Numbered from the stretch's first letter, positions 16,100 through 24,482 are shown. The stretch: 34,466 nt of DNA from Tissierellales bacterium (GCA_030146705.1 JASLBE010000068.1:1-34466); one strand, 5' to 3'. Translations and numbers: made by a program. Notes: a model not told the origin generated them from the sequence alone.

Positions 16100-16510
16100 C
16101 TAACAATTACTGTTTAATAAGTCTAAGCCCTTTTTTATAATTTCCCTTTCATCATCATACTTAACCATATGACTAGCCTTGTCTATATGGGCAAAAACAA
16201 CATCTATAAAACCCTCACTTTTTTGTGGAACCTTTTCCATACTATTTGTAGTCATTAAATACCAGTGGACGGTTTTTGTCACCATTTCATTATGTTTATA
16301 ATTTTTATACTTATATTTTGCCTGGCCAATATAGCCCTCTATACTAGCCTTAACTCCTGATTCTTCTTCTACCTCTCTTAAGGCAGTTTCTTCTAAGCTT
16401 TCACCCTTTTCAACCCTTCCCTTGGGTAGGACATAATCACCATTAAATTTCTTTAAAAGTAATAGTGTGTTCCCAAATACAACAACACCTCCAGCACTCA
16501 CTTCATTCAT
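16100..16510 (-). CDS. Nudix hydrolase, YvcI-like by position
   Basis: A 136-residue pyrophosphohydrolase. The Nudix box is perfect, from G31 (GRVEKGE) through R45-EVEEESG-V53, so all Mg-binding glutamates are present. Substrate class cannot be read from the sequence; small Nudix proteins of this length act on (di)nucleotides or sugar nucleotides. The ATG start has AGGAGTGA upstream. It is the first gene of the block that continues into whiA. In Bacillus subtilis a Nudix gene, yvcI, also sits just before yvcJ-yvcK-whiA, so this may be the same locus with the two middle genes lost or moved. A TATAAT hexamer lies upstream at 16551-16546 but I see no clear -35. Confidence 0.88.
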   Translation of the reverse strand: MNEVSAGGVVVFGNTLLLLKKFNGDYVLPKGRVEKGESLEETALREVEEESGVKASIEGYIGQAKYKYKNYKHNEMVTKTVHWYLMTTNSMEKVPQKSEGFIDVVFAHIDKASHMVKYDDEREIIKKGLDLLNSNC

Positions 16511-16649
16511 TTAATATCACTCCTGCTTATAATAATTATAATAATATTATACTATAAGTTTTTAAATCTTTCTTTACTTATTAGGTTTTTATCCCCTTTA
16601 ATAATTATCCTATATATTATATCATAGAATTATAGGGAGGTAATTATTA

Positions 16650-17675
16650 ATGGACTATATTTTAAATAGGCTAGAAGAGCTTTTAAACATTCCCAGTCCC
16701 ACTGGAAATACAGAAAAAGCCCTAGCTTTTATAAGAGAAAAATTTGAAGAATTAAAAATAGAAACAAGCTACACTAACAAGGGTGCCCTGCTTGCTAAAA
16801 TAGATGGAGAAAATAGGGATGAGGCCTTAACTTTTTCAGCCCATATAGATACACTTGGGGCTATGGTAAAGGAAATAAAACCTAATGGTAGGCTGAAGTT
16901 AACCAAACTTGGAGGTTATTCTTGGAATTCTGTTGAAGGAGAGTATGTTACTCTTGAAACTATAGGTGGCCAGATTTTTACAGGTACTATCCTAACTAGT
17001 CAATCTTCTGTCCATGTCCATGGGGGTGAAGCAGTAGACAAGCTTCCTAGGACCGATGAAAATATGGAACTAAGGTTGGATGAAAAGGTTTTTAATTCTG
17101 AAGATGTAAAAGAATTAGGAATTGAAGTTGGAGATTTTGTAGCCTTTAACCCTAGGGTTGAAATTACTAAGTCTGGCTTTATTAAGTCTAGGCACTTAGA
17201 TGATAAGGCTGGTGTTATTGCTCTACTTGGCCTGGCAAAAAAATTAAAGGATAATAAGATAAAACCTAGGCAAACTATAAATTTCTTATTTTCTAATTAT
17301 GAAGAGGTTGGACACGGTGCTGCCTTTATACCTAAAAATACTAGCGAATTTATAGCTGTGGATATGGCAGCTCCAGGAGATGGACAAAATTCTTCTGAAT
17401 TTGCTGTAACTATTTGTGCTAAAGACAGTTCTGGACCTTATGACTATGGCCTAAGGAAAAAACTTACCAGGCTGGCAGTGGAAAATAAACTAGACTATAG
17501 GGTAGATATCTATCCCTTCTATGGGTCTGATGGTTCTGCAGCCTTAAGGTCAGGAAATGATATAAGGGTTGCCCTTATAGGACCTGGTGTTGATGCTTCC
17601 CATAGTTTTGAAAGGACTCATATAGAGGCTATTAAAAACACTATAGACCTAGCCTACTTATATATAAATAATTAA
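16650..17675 (+). CDS. M42 family aminopeptidase / endoglucanase-like metallopeptidase
   Basis: A 341-residue cytosolic co-catalytic metal peptidase, of the usual M42 length. Metal and catalytic residues are visible in order: H65 and D67 (SAHIDTLG), the bridging Asp in SRHLDDKAG (184-185), the catalytic pair E218-E219 (NYEEVGHG), D238 (AVDMAAP) and H318 or H324 (ASHSFERTH). The PDZ-like insertion typical of M42 (about 75-165) is present. These enzymes form large dodecameric aminopeptidase shells that trim peptides after proteolysis. The ATG start follows GGGAGGT. It is divergent from the Nudix-whiA unit and lies 12 bases upstream of the next gene, so they are co-transcribed. Confidence 0.9.
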   Translation: MDYILNRLEELLNIPSPTGNTEKALAFIREKFEELKIETSYTNKGALLAKIDGENRDEALTFSAHIDTLGAMVKEIKPNGRLKLTKLGGYSWNSVEGEYVTLETIGGQIFTGTILTSQSSVHVHGGEAVDKLPRTDENMELRLDEKVFNSEDVKELGIEVGDFVAFNPRVEITKSGFIKSRHLDDKAGVIALLGLAKKLKDNKIKPRQTINFLFSNYEEVGHGAAFIPKNTSEFIAVDMAAPGDGQNSSEFAVTICAKDSSGPYDYGLRKKLTRLAVENKLDYRVDIYPFYGSDGSAALRSGNDIRVALIGPGVDASHSFERTHIEAIKNTIDLAYLYINN

Positions 17676-17687
17676 AGGGGTGGTAGT

Positions 17688-18203
17688 TTGGAAAATATAA
17701 ATATAAATGAGCAATTTATTATTAATTTACAGGGAAAAAGGTTTGTAACCTATGAAGGCCTTCTAGATTATGCTCACAAGATGGGGCTAGTATCCATAGA
17801 TGTAGAAGTTATACAAGCTCCAAGTAGGGAAAATAATATGCTGGCTATTTGTAAGGCTACTGCCAAGACTAAGGATATGGTTTTTACTGATATTGGAGAT
17901 GCTTCTCCTAGCTCTGTTAACAACCAACTGGTTCCCCATATTTTAAGGATGGCCTCAACTAGGGCTAAGGCTCGTTGTCTAAGAGACTTAACTAATATTG
18001 GTATGACTGCTTTTGAAGAGTTAAATGTTTCTGATCAAGGCTCCAACTATAACCTTGATATGGAGCCACCAACTGATAGGCAAATTGAAAAGCTAAAGGA
18101 ACTATCTAGCAAGCTTAATTATGAAATTAATTTTGATGAACTAAATAAATCTTCTGCCATAAGCCTAATATCCAAGCTGATTAATATGTCCAATAAAAGA
18201 TAA
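17688..18203 (+). CDS. Conserved protein with phage-recombinase-like features
   Basis: A 171-residue protein without a firm family name. Its core (12-112) contains FVTYEGLLDYAHKMGL, then FTDIGDASPSSVN, and a strong helix RMASTRAKARCLRDLTNIGM. The pattern of a beta-sheet followed by TRAKARALRD..NIG is shared with hypothetical proteins of clostridia and thermophiles and recalls single-strand annealing proteins of phages. After a short linker, 127-168 (PPTDRQIEKLKELSSKLN) is a small helical domain of the type often found at the C-terminus of phage recombination proteins. The start is TTG with AAGGGGTGGTAGT upstream, matching the whiA context. It follows an M42 peptidase and ends at a terminator. 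A DNA-repair role is inference only; no catalytic residues are evident. Confidence 0.7.
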   Translation: MENININEQFIINLQGKRFVTYEGLLDYAHKMGLVSIDVEVIQAPSRENNMLAICKATAKTKDMVFTDIGDASPSSVNNQLVPHILRMASTRAKARCLRDLTNIGMTAFEELNVSDQGSNYNLDMEPPTDRQIEKLKELSSKLNYEINFDELNKSSAISLISKLINMSNKR

Positions 18204-18230
18204 AAACTCACCTACTTAGGTGAGTTTTTT
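18202..18230 (+). terminator. Terminator of the peptidase operon
   Basis: AAAAACTCACCT, loop ACTT, AGGTGAGTTTTTT is a 12-base perfect stem with a T-run, one base after the stop codon of the preceding gene. Confidence 0.92.
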
Positions 18231-18276
18231 ATATAAGTTGTCCCATAGTTTAAATGACCAATAAGTATTTTTAAGA

Positions 18277-19881
18277 CTATATTCCCCCATATAAAATATA
18301 TGGAACAGCCCACCTAGTTACTCCAACTACCATAACAAATACTCCAGCTACTACCATAGCCAGGGCGTATTTCTTATCCCTTATATAGTGCCTTTCTTCT
18401 TTTTCATTTTCTGGTAGATTATGCATCTTCTTTTGGTAGACTTCCTCTTCTAAGCTTTTAACTCCTAGCCTATTTCCTAGATATATTCCTATAAAGTTTA
18501 AATATATCCCAATAAAAAATGGGTGGAGAAGATTTTTCATTTCCAGGCCTGTAAATTCTCCTAAAATTGTAGCTAGTAGCTGGCCAAAAAATCCAAATAT
18601 CATTCCATAGTAGGCCCCCTTACTATTTATCTTCCTATTCCAAACTGATAAAAAAGCAACGGGTCCCCAAGATGCAGCTATTATTGTACTGGCAAACCAA
18701 GATATGATCCTTATGTTTGGTGGGATTATAAAGCTTAGGATTAGGGCCACAAATCCTACAAATAAAACTGTAAACCTAGTAAACCATAATTGACTTTTTT
18801 CGGTCTTAAACTCTTTTTTTATTATATCATTGGTTAAACTAAAGCCAACCACTGATAAAAATGTAGATGCTGAAGAAAGGCCTGCTGCCATTACACCTGT
18901 TAAGACTAAAACTCCAACAATTGGTGGGACTAGTTCTAGACAGGCCCAAATTATAACCTTTTCTGTTGGATAAATATTATTGTCTATAAGGTTTACTGCA
19001 AAAACCATAAAATATAGAAAGGTCAAAAATACCATTGTAAGTATTACTGATAAGCTTCCAGACCTAAAGGTAGTATGCTCATCTTTTGCCATTAGGTTCC
19101 TCCCTGCCTGCCAAGGGCTAACTGAAACAGTTATTAGCCAAACCAACCCAATAGTTATTGCGTGTCCCATAGCATCAAAGGAGGTTTTGTATGTTGTTCC
19201 CAAGACTCCATGGTAGGCCAAGGCTTGGTTATTTAACCTAGGATTTTTTAAAATGTTTGTAATAACATTTGTAAAGCCTCCTACCTCCCTAAATATAAAA
19301 GGACCAGCAACTAGGGTAGCAGATAAAAAAACAAGGCACATTAGGGTGTCTGTTAAAACCACCCCACTAGAACCTGAATAAAATGTAAAGGAAGTAAAGC
19401 ATACCCAAGATATAAGCAGGCAAGTTTCATAAGAAAATCCTGTAAGTTCCTTCATTAAAATTCCTGTTCCCTGGATAACTGCTAGCAAGTAGGCTGTTAG
19501 TGATATTACCGTAGTAAGACCTGCAAACAACCTCACCTTATCATTATTAAATCTTTTACCAAAATATTCCGGCATTGTATGGACTTCCATCCTCCTAATA
19601 TACCTGCCAAAAAACAAGGGACCAATAATATATCCCCCTGCACAAAGTGCATTGATAACTATCATTAAGGTCATGTGACCTCCATAGGCAAAACCTGTAT
19701 CTCCCATAAAACCACTTGTACTCATCATAGAAGCAAAAAGGGTCCCTGTTATTAAAAGGGTACTAGCATTTCTTCCACTAACATAATAATCATCCAAGTC
19801 CTTTACCCTACTACCTGCATAATTTCCAACTAAAATGTATATTATAATACTTATAATTACACCAACTACATAAATATTCAT
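18277..19881 (-). CDS. Sodium:solute symporter family (SSS) transporter
   Basis: A polytopic transporter, 534 residues from the chosen start, with about 13 hydrophobic segments and the family hallmarks: N-terminal helix then a KDLDDYYVSGR segment, the TSGFMGDTGFAYGG unwound-helix region and the GVMAAGLSSASTFLSVVGFS segment that usually forms the sodium site (paired Ser residues present). The substrate cannot be told; relatives carry proline, pantothenate, monocarboxylates or sugars. An in-frame ATG at 19917 would overlap the upstream small ORF; the ATG at 19881 has GGGGGG five bases upstream and starts MNIYVVGVI, directly before the first helix, so I choose it. It is translated with a 33-residue membrane peptide just upstream under a strong promoter. 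Confidence 0.87.
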   Translation of the reverse strand: MNIYVVGVIISIIIYILVGNYAGSRVKDLDDYYVSGRNASTLLITGTLFASMMSTSGFMGDTGFAYGGHMTLMIVINALCAGGYIIGPLFFGRYIRRMEVHTMPEYFGKRFNNDKVRLFAGLTTVISLTAYLLAVIQGTGILMKELTGFSYETCLLISWVCFTSFTFYSGSSGVVLTDTLMCLVFLSATLVAGPFIFREVGGFTNVITNILKNPRLNNQALAYHGVLGTTYKTSFDAMGHAITIGLVWLITVSVSPWQAGRNLMAKDEHTTFRSGSLSVILTMVFLTFLYFMVFAVNLIDNNIYPTEKVIIWACLELVPPIVGVLVLTGVMAAGLSSASTFLSVVGFSLTNDIIKKEFKTEKSQLWFTRFTVLFVGFVALILSFIIPPNIRIISWFASTIIAASWGPVAFLSVWNRKINSKGAYYGMIFGFFGQLLATILGEFTGLEMKNLLHPFFIGIYLNFIGIYLGNRLGVKSLEEEVYQKKMHNLPENEKEERHYIRDKKYALAMVVAGVFVMVVGVTRWAVPYILYGGI

Positions 19882-19894
19882 AAATTCCCCCCAA

Positions 19895-19996
19895 TTAATT
19901 GTGCTCTTTCTGTTCATTATCTAAATACCAATATAAAAAAATCCCTAAACTAGAGATCCATCCACCTATTAATAGGCTAAATAAAACTTCATTCAT
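19895..19996 (-). CDS. 33-residue single-pass membrane peptide, probable symporter small subunit
   Basis: A short gene directly upstream of the symporter. It starts with ATG at 19996, preceded by GTGAGGTG at normal spacing, and encodes MNEVLFSLLIGGWISSLGIF followed by LYWYLDNEQKEHN and TAA. One transmembrane helix (about 4-26) leads into a charged cytoplasmic tail. The stop is 13 bases before the symporter ATG and the gap holds the symporter ribosome site, so the two are translationally linked. Small single-helix partners encoded just upstream of SSS or NSS transporters are a known but thinly studied class; this sequence matches them in size, topology and position. I cannot say that it matches a named family. 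Confidence 0.72.
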   Translation of the reverse strand: MNEVLFSLLIGGWISSLGIFLYWYLDNEQKEHN

Positions 19997-20077
19997 ATTT
20001 ACACCTCACTTTACTACTATTTAATCATTTTGGAATTTAACTTTAGAATTGTTTTTTAGGTTACATAAGATAAATAG

Positions 20078-20100
20078 TATTAAAACCTTAAGTTTTAATA
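20078..20100. repeat. 23-base palindrome in the symporter leader
   Basis: TATTAAAAC (20078-20086) and GTTTTAATA (20092-20100) flank CTTAA. It lies about 30-50 bases downstream of the predicted transcription start, within the roughly 130-base leader, where a repressor or an RNA hairpin could control the symporter unit. There is no T-run suited to a terminator. Confidence 0.45.
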
Positions 20101-20134
20101 TATTTGCTGATTGGTATATTTTTTAACATAATCC

Positions 20135-20162
20135 ATTATAGTATATATAAATAAATAGTCAA
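20135..20162 (-). promoter_or_regulatory. Strong promoter of the symporter unit
   Basis: On the minus strand TTGACT (20162-20157), a 16-base spacer and TATAAT (20140-20135) are close to the sigma-A consensus. The predicted start is near 20128, which leaves a leader of about 130 bases before the small peptide gene. Confidence 0.75.
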
Positions 20163-20194
20163 ATTTTGGAAATTTTCCTGGCAAGCATAAAAAT

Positions 20195-20224
20195 AAAACA
20201 CACTGGTTTTAACCAGTGTGTTTT
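20195..20224 (-). terminator. Terminator of the topoisomerase B-subunit gene
   Basis: AAAACACACTGGTT, loop TT, AACCAGTGTGTTTT is a 14-base perfect stem two bases after the stop at 20226; on the minus strand it continues into TTTTATTTTTATG. Confidence 0.92.
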
Positions 20225-20225
20225 A

Positions 20226-22109
20226 TTATATGTCTACATCGGCCAAAAGAGCCTTTTCATAAATAAAGTCTCTCCTTGGTGCCACAGTAGACCCCATTAA
20301 TTTTTGTGTAACATCATCAGCCTCAGTAAAGCTATCAATCCTAACCTGTTTTAATACTCTAGTCTTAGGATTTAATGTAGTTTCCCATAGCTGGCTTGGG
20401 TTCATTTCCCCCAAACCCTTATACCTTTGAATATGGTCAACCTTTTTTTCCTTCAAAAGTTTTTCTAGGTCCCTGTCATCATAGACATACTCTTCCTTCT
20501 TACCCATACTAACCTTATACAAAGGTGGTTGGGCTATATAAATATGACCAGCATCAATAAGCTCCCTCATATGTCTATAGAAAAAAGTTAAAAGAAGGGT
20601 GTTAATGTGAGACCCATCCACATCAGCATCTGTCATAATAATGACCTTATTATATTTTAACTTTTCAATATCAAAATCACTGCCTATGCTGGTACCCAAG
20701 GTTGATATTAGGGTTGATATCTCAACATTATCTAAGATTTTATGGAGAGATTGTCTTTCAACATTTAAAATTTTTCCCTTTAGGGGTAGGATAGCTTGAA
20801 AATTCCTATCCCTACCCTGCTTGGCACTTCCACCAGCCGAGTCCCCCTCTACTATAAAAAGTTCTGTTTGCTTAGGATTCCTAAGTTTACAAGAAGCCAG
20901 CTTTCCATTTACAGTTAGCCTAGTGGACTTATCCATTAAGTTACTCCTAACCTTTTCTTCTGCCTTCCTAACTTTTTTAGCCTCCTTGGCATTATCTATT
21001 ATTTTATTTAAAGTTTCCAGGTTCCTATCAAAATATACTTGAGACTGGAGGGTCATTATTTCATCTACAATCCCCCTAGCTTCTGGATTACCTAGCTTGG
21101 TCTTGGTCTGGCCTTCAAACTCTGGATTTGGATACCTAATAGAAATAATTGCAACCAAGCCATTCCTAATATCCTTTCCTTCAAAATTACTATCCTTATC
21201 CTTAAGTATATTTAATTCCCTAGCATATTGGTTAATAGTCCTAGTTAAAGACGCCCTAAATCCACTAACATGGGACCCCCCCTCGTGGGTATTTATATTA
21301 TTACAAAAAGATAGAATATTTTCCCCACTTTCTTTAACATACTGCATAGCCAATTCAACAGTAGCCCCATCTTTTTCACCATATAGAGACACTATGTCTG
21401 TTTCACTTTTTTTATCCTTGTTTAAATCCTTTAAAAATGAAACTAAACCATCCTTTGCCTTAAAAACTACTTCCTCATTATTTATTAGGTCCTTGAAGAT
21501 TAAGGTTAAGTCCTTATTTAAGTAGGAAAGTTCCTTTAACCTTCTTTTAATAATTTCTGGCTTAAATTCTACTACTTCAAAAATTTCACTATCAGGAAGA
21601 AAGTTAATCTTAGTTCCCCTTTTATTAGTATTTCCCAAGGCCTTTAAGTTGCCATTCTTTAGTTTAGTAATAGGTTGCCCATATTCATATTCATCTAAGT
21701 ATTTCTTTCCATCTTTAAATATTTCTGCAGTAAACTTTTTGGAAAGGGCATTTACAACTGCTGCACCAACCCCATGAAGTCCCCCAGAAATCTTTCCAGA
21801 CTTAGTATCAAACTTACCCCCAGCATGAAGGGTTGTAAGTATTACCCTAAGGGCAGATTTCCCAGAACTATGTTTATCAACTGGAATTCCACGACCATTA
21901 TCTTCAACTGTTATGGAGCCATTTTTTTCCATGGTGACTATTATTTCATCACAATAGCCTCCTAAATGTTCATCAACACCATTATCTACAATTTCATTTA
22001 CTAAATGATGGAGACCTCTTATGCCTGTTGAGCCTATATACATACCAGGTCTTAGCCTTACTGCTTCTAGACCTTCTAAAATCTTTATCTCACTTGCGTT
22101 ATAACTCAT
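20226..22109 (-). CDS. parE: Type IIA DNA topoisomerase B subunit (ParE/GyrB)
   Basis: The ATPase and TOPRIM subunit, 627 residues. The GHKL ATPase shows NEIVDNGVDEH, VEDNGRGIPV and GGLHGVGAAVVNALS; the TOPRIM domain shows FIVEGDSAGGSAKQGRDRNF and MTDADVDGSHINTLLLTFF; the C-terminus has QRYKGLGEMNPSQLWETT. The ATG at 22109 follows GAGAGGAG, so I prefer it to the in-frame TTG at 22124. Sequence alone does not separate ParE from GyrB: the TDADVDGSHI and ILNVE wording is gyrase-like, while pairing with a short-tailed A subunit and the absence of dnaA, dnaN or recF nearby favours topoisomerase IV. It is divergent from that A-subunit gene, an uncommon layout since parE-parC or gyrB-gyrA are usually tandem. 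Confidence 0.85.
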   Translation of the reverse strand: MSYNASEIKILEGLEAVRLRPGMYIGSTGIRGLHHLVNEIVDNGVDEHLGGYCDEIIVTMEKNGSITVEDNGRGIPVDKHSSGKSALRVILTTLHAGGKFDTKSGKISGGLHGVGAAVVNALSKKFTAEIFKDGKKYLDEYEYGQPITKLKNGNLKALGNTNKRGTKINFLPDSEIFEVVEFKPEIIKRRLKELSYLNKDLTLIFKDLINNEEVVFKAKDGLVSFLKDLNKDKKSETDIVSLYGEKDGATVELAMQYVKESGENILSFCNNINTHEGGSHVSGFRASLTRTINQYARELNILKDKDSNFEGKDIRNGLVAIISIRYPNPEFEGQTKTKLGNPEARGIVDEIMTLQSQVYFDRNLETLNKIIDNAKEAKKVRKAEEKVRSNLMDKSTRLTVNGKLASCKLRNPKQTELFIVEGDSAGGSAKQGRDRNFQAILPLKGKILNVERQSLHKILDNVEISTLISTLGTSIGSDFDIEKLKYNKVIIMTDADVDGSHINTLLLTFFYRHMRELIDAGHIYIAQPPLYKVSMGKKEEYVYDDRDLEKLLKEKKVDHIQRYKGLGEMNPSQLWETTLNPKTRVLKQVRIDSFTEADDVTQKLMGSTVAPRRDFIYEKALLADVDI

Positions 22110-22195
22110 ATTATCTCCTCTCAAAAATCTATATTAAGTTTTAAAAATTTAACATTAACTGTCGGTTATTAATAATAACATATTTCTAATATAAT

Positions 22196-22225
22196 TTGAA
22201 CTTTTTTAATTTTTAATGTTATAAT
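22196..22225 (+). promoter_or_regulatory. Promoter of the topoisomerase A-subunit gene
   Basis: TTGAAC (22196-22201), an 18-base spacer and TATAAT (22220-22225). The predicted start near 22232 leaves a 40-base leader to the chosen TTG. The minus-strand promoter of the divergent B-subunit gene must lie in the same 160-base region but is not clear. Confidence 0.65.
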
Positions 22226-22271
22226 TGATAAGATTCAATTTTGATTATTGATATTTGTAGGAGATGATTAT

Positions 22272-24434
22272 TTGAGCAATAATATTATAAAAGTTGATTA
22301 TACAGATGAGATGGAGAAGTCTTATATAGATTATGCAATGAGTGTTATAGTCCAAAGGGCTATTCCAGACTTAAGAGATGGGCTAAAGCCTGTACATAGG
22401 AGGATACTTTATGCCATGAATGACTTAAATCTTGGCCCTGATAAGCCCTATAAGAAGTCTGCTAGAATTATTGGGGATGTTTTAGGTAAGTACCACCCCC
22501 ACGGTGATTCTTCAGTCTATGAGGCAATGGTCAGGTTGGCCCAAGACTTTAATACCAACTACCCCCTGGTAAAAGGCCAAGGAAACTTTGGTAGTATTGA
22601 TGGTGATAGTGCAGCTGCTATGCGTTACACAGAGGCTAAATTAGAAGCCTTGTCCCTTCATATGTTACAAGGATTAAATAAGGATGTTATAGATTTTAAG
22701 GATAATTTTGATAACTCCTTAAAGGAACCAGAAGTCCTTCCTTCTAAGTTCTTTAATCTTTTAGTAAATGGTTCCACAGGAATTGCAGTTGGAATGTCTA
22801 CAAATATCCCTCCCCACAATCTAGTAGAAGTAAATAAGGCTTGTCAGGCCTATTTAAAAGATGAAAATATTACTAGTTCACAGCTTTTAAAGTATATAAA
22901 AGGTCCTGACTTTCCTACTGGTGGAGAGATAATAAATAAAACTGACCTAAAAAATATTTATGAAACAGGGTCAGGTAGAATAAAAGTAAGGGCAAAGTTT
23001 AAACTAGAAGAAATTAAAGGTGGTAGGAAAAACCTAGTTATAACAGACATTCCTTACACCTTTGCTGGTAATAAAACAAGGCTTATAGAATCCTTAATAG
23101 ACTTGGTAAACAATAGGAAACTAGAAGAAATATCAGACATAAGAGATGAGTCTAGTAAGGACGGTATAAGAATTGTCCTTGAGGTGAAAAAAGGGGTAAA
23201 TATAAGTATGTTGGAGGCCAAGCTTTTCCAAACTACTAAACTAGAAGATACTGTTACAGTTAATATGCTGTCCATAGTAGATAATAAACCAGTTGTTCTT
23301 TCTTTAAAAGATATGGTTGCTAAGTATATAGATTTCTTAATTGAAACTAATAAAAGAGCCTTTAGCTTTGACTTAAATAAGTTAAAACTTGATAGGGAAA
23401 TTAATGAGGGATTTTTAAAGGCTTATGATCTTATAGACTTAATTATAGAGATTATTAGGGCTAGTAAAAATAGGGATGATGTATTAAATTGCTTGACCAA
23501 GGGAAGTTTAGAGAATATAAACTTGAAGAATAAGTCTTCTATAGAAAAAGCAAGATCTTTAAATTTTACAGCTAGGCAGGCAGATGCCATTATGAAAATG
23601 CAGTTACAAAGGTTGGTCAGCCTAGAGATAGATAAGATTAGGGAAGCTCTTAAAAAAATAAAAATTGATATTAAGGCCTTGGAAGACCTTTTAAATGATG
23701 AAAATAATTTAAAGGCCTATATTTCTTCAGAGTTTGATGACCTAAATAATAAGTATAATAGAAAGCGTAGGACCACAATAAAAAACTTAGATAAGGAAGA
23801 ATCCTATGTAGAAGAAGAAATTATTGAACCAGTTTATGCCCTAATAGATAAGTTTAACTACCTAAAAATTATTGATGAGCAAAGCTACTCTAGGACTAGT
23901 GAAGAAAATTTGAAAAACTATAAGTTTATAGTAAGACTGCTTTCTAATGAAGTGCTTTGGATATTTGCAGATGATAATAACTTCTACCAGGTTAAGGTTG
24001 CTGATGAACCTATTGTTAAAATTAGCGATAGGGGGACCCCACTTCCAAATAATATGGATATCCTCTATGCCAATACAGAAAAAAGACTAGAGGGAAAAGA
24101 GCTACTTTTCACAACAAGATTAGGCCTTGTTAAAAGGGTTGATACTAAGGAATTTAAAACCAATAGGAGGCAAATAATTTCAACCAAGGTGGCTGATGAC
24201 GATAAGCTAATATCTATTGACCTAATAGATTTTAATATAAAAGAAGTTGAGCTTAAAACAAAAGGAAAAAGAGCTATCAGATTTAAACTTGATGATGTTT
24301 CTAAGCAAAAAAGAATGGCTATGGGTGTTAAGGGAATTAACTTAAATAAAAATGACTATGTAACTAAGGTTGCCCTAGACATAGAAACAGATTTGGACAA
24401 AAGACAAAGAGGATCCAAGGGGCAAAAAATTTAA
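22272..24434 (+). CDS. parC: Type IIA DNA topoisomerase A subunit (ParC/GyrA-like)
   Basis: The DNA-cleaving subunit, 720 residues from a TTG start (22272) that has TAGGAGATGA upstream; another TTG at 22248 would add eight residues without a ribosome site. The breakage-reunion domain shows HPHGDSSVYEAMVRLAQDF and AAMRYTEAKL with catalytic Y119. The quinolone-resistance positions S80 and E84, which have the same numbers as in staphylococcal GrlA, are wild type. The C-terminal DNA-wrapping part is short (about 230 residues, perhaps four blades) and has no GyrA box QRRGGKG in the usual first blade, but the last residues read RQRGSKGQKI, a near-match at the very end. The short tail points to ParC. 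GNFGSIDGDSAAAMRYTE is gyrase-style wording, so the assignment stays open. Confidence 0.83.
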   Translation: MSNNIIKVDYTDEMEKSYIDYAMSVIVQRAIPDLRDGLKPVHRRILYAMNDLNLGPDKPYKKSARIIGDVLGKYHPHGDSSVYEAMVRLAQDFNTNYPLVKGQGNFGSIDGDSAAAMRYTEAKLEALSLHMLQGLNKDVIDFKDNFDNSLKEPEVLPSKFFNLLVNGSTGIAVGMSTNIPPHNLVEVNKACQAYLKDENITSSQLLKYIKGPDFPTGGEIINKTDLKNIYETGSGRIKVRAKFKLEEIKGGRKNLVITDIPYTFAGNKTRLIESLIDLVNNRKLEEISDIRDESSKDGIRIVLEVKKGVNISMLEAKLFQTTKLEDTVTVNMLSIVDNKPVVLSLKDMVAKYIDFLIETNKRAFSFDLNKLKLDREINEGFLKAYDLIDLIIEIIRASKNRDDVLNCLTKGSLENINLKNKSSIEKARSLNFTARQADAIMKMQLQRLVSLEIDKIREALKKIKIDIKALEDLLNDENNLKAYISSEFDDLNNKYNRKRRTTIKNLDKEESYVEEEIIEPVYALIDKFNYLKIIDEQSYSRTSEENLKNYKFIVRLLSNEVLWIFADDNNFYQVKVADEPIVKISDRGTPLPNNMDILYANTEKRLEGKELLFTTRLGLVKRVDTKEFKTNRRQIISTKVADDDKLISIDLIDFNIKEVELKTKGKRAIRFKLDDVSKQKRMAMGVKGINLNKNDYVTKVALDIETDLDKRQRGSKGQKI

Positions 24435-24448
24435 TTTATTAGCTTCAT

Positions 24449-24478
24449 TAAAAAAGAACCCTAATGGGTTCTTTTTTA
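24449..24478. terminator. Terminator between convergent parC and the DUF5698 gene
   Basis: AAAAAGAACCC (24451-24461), loop TAAT, GGGTTCTTTTT (24466-24476), with A6 and T6 runs on the two sides, so it can act in both directions. Confidence 0.9.
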
Positions 24479-24482
24479 TAAT

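Noticed and set aside
16535..16551. TATAAT hexamers upstream of the Nudix gene as a mapped promoter
   Set aside because: No acceptable -35 at 16-18 bases from either copy; the region is simply very AT-rich.
21097..21525. 142-codon plus-strand frame inside the topoisomerase B-subunit gene
   Set aside because: Antisense shadow of conserved gyrase-family sequence.
22150..22200. A defined minus-strand promoter for the topoisomerase B-subunit gene
   Set aside because: Several TAAT-rich candidates exist but none has both boxes at good spacing.
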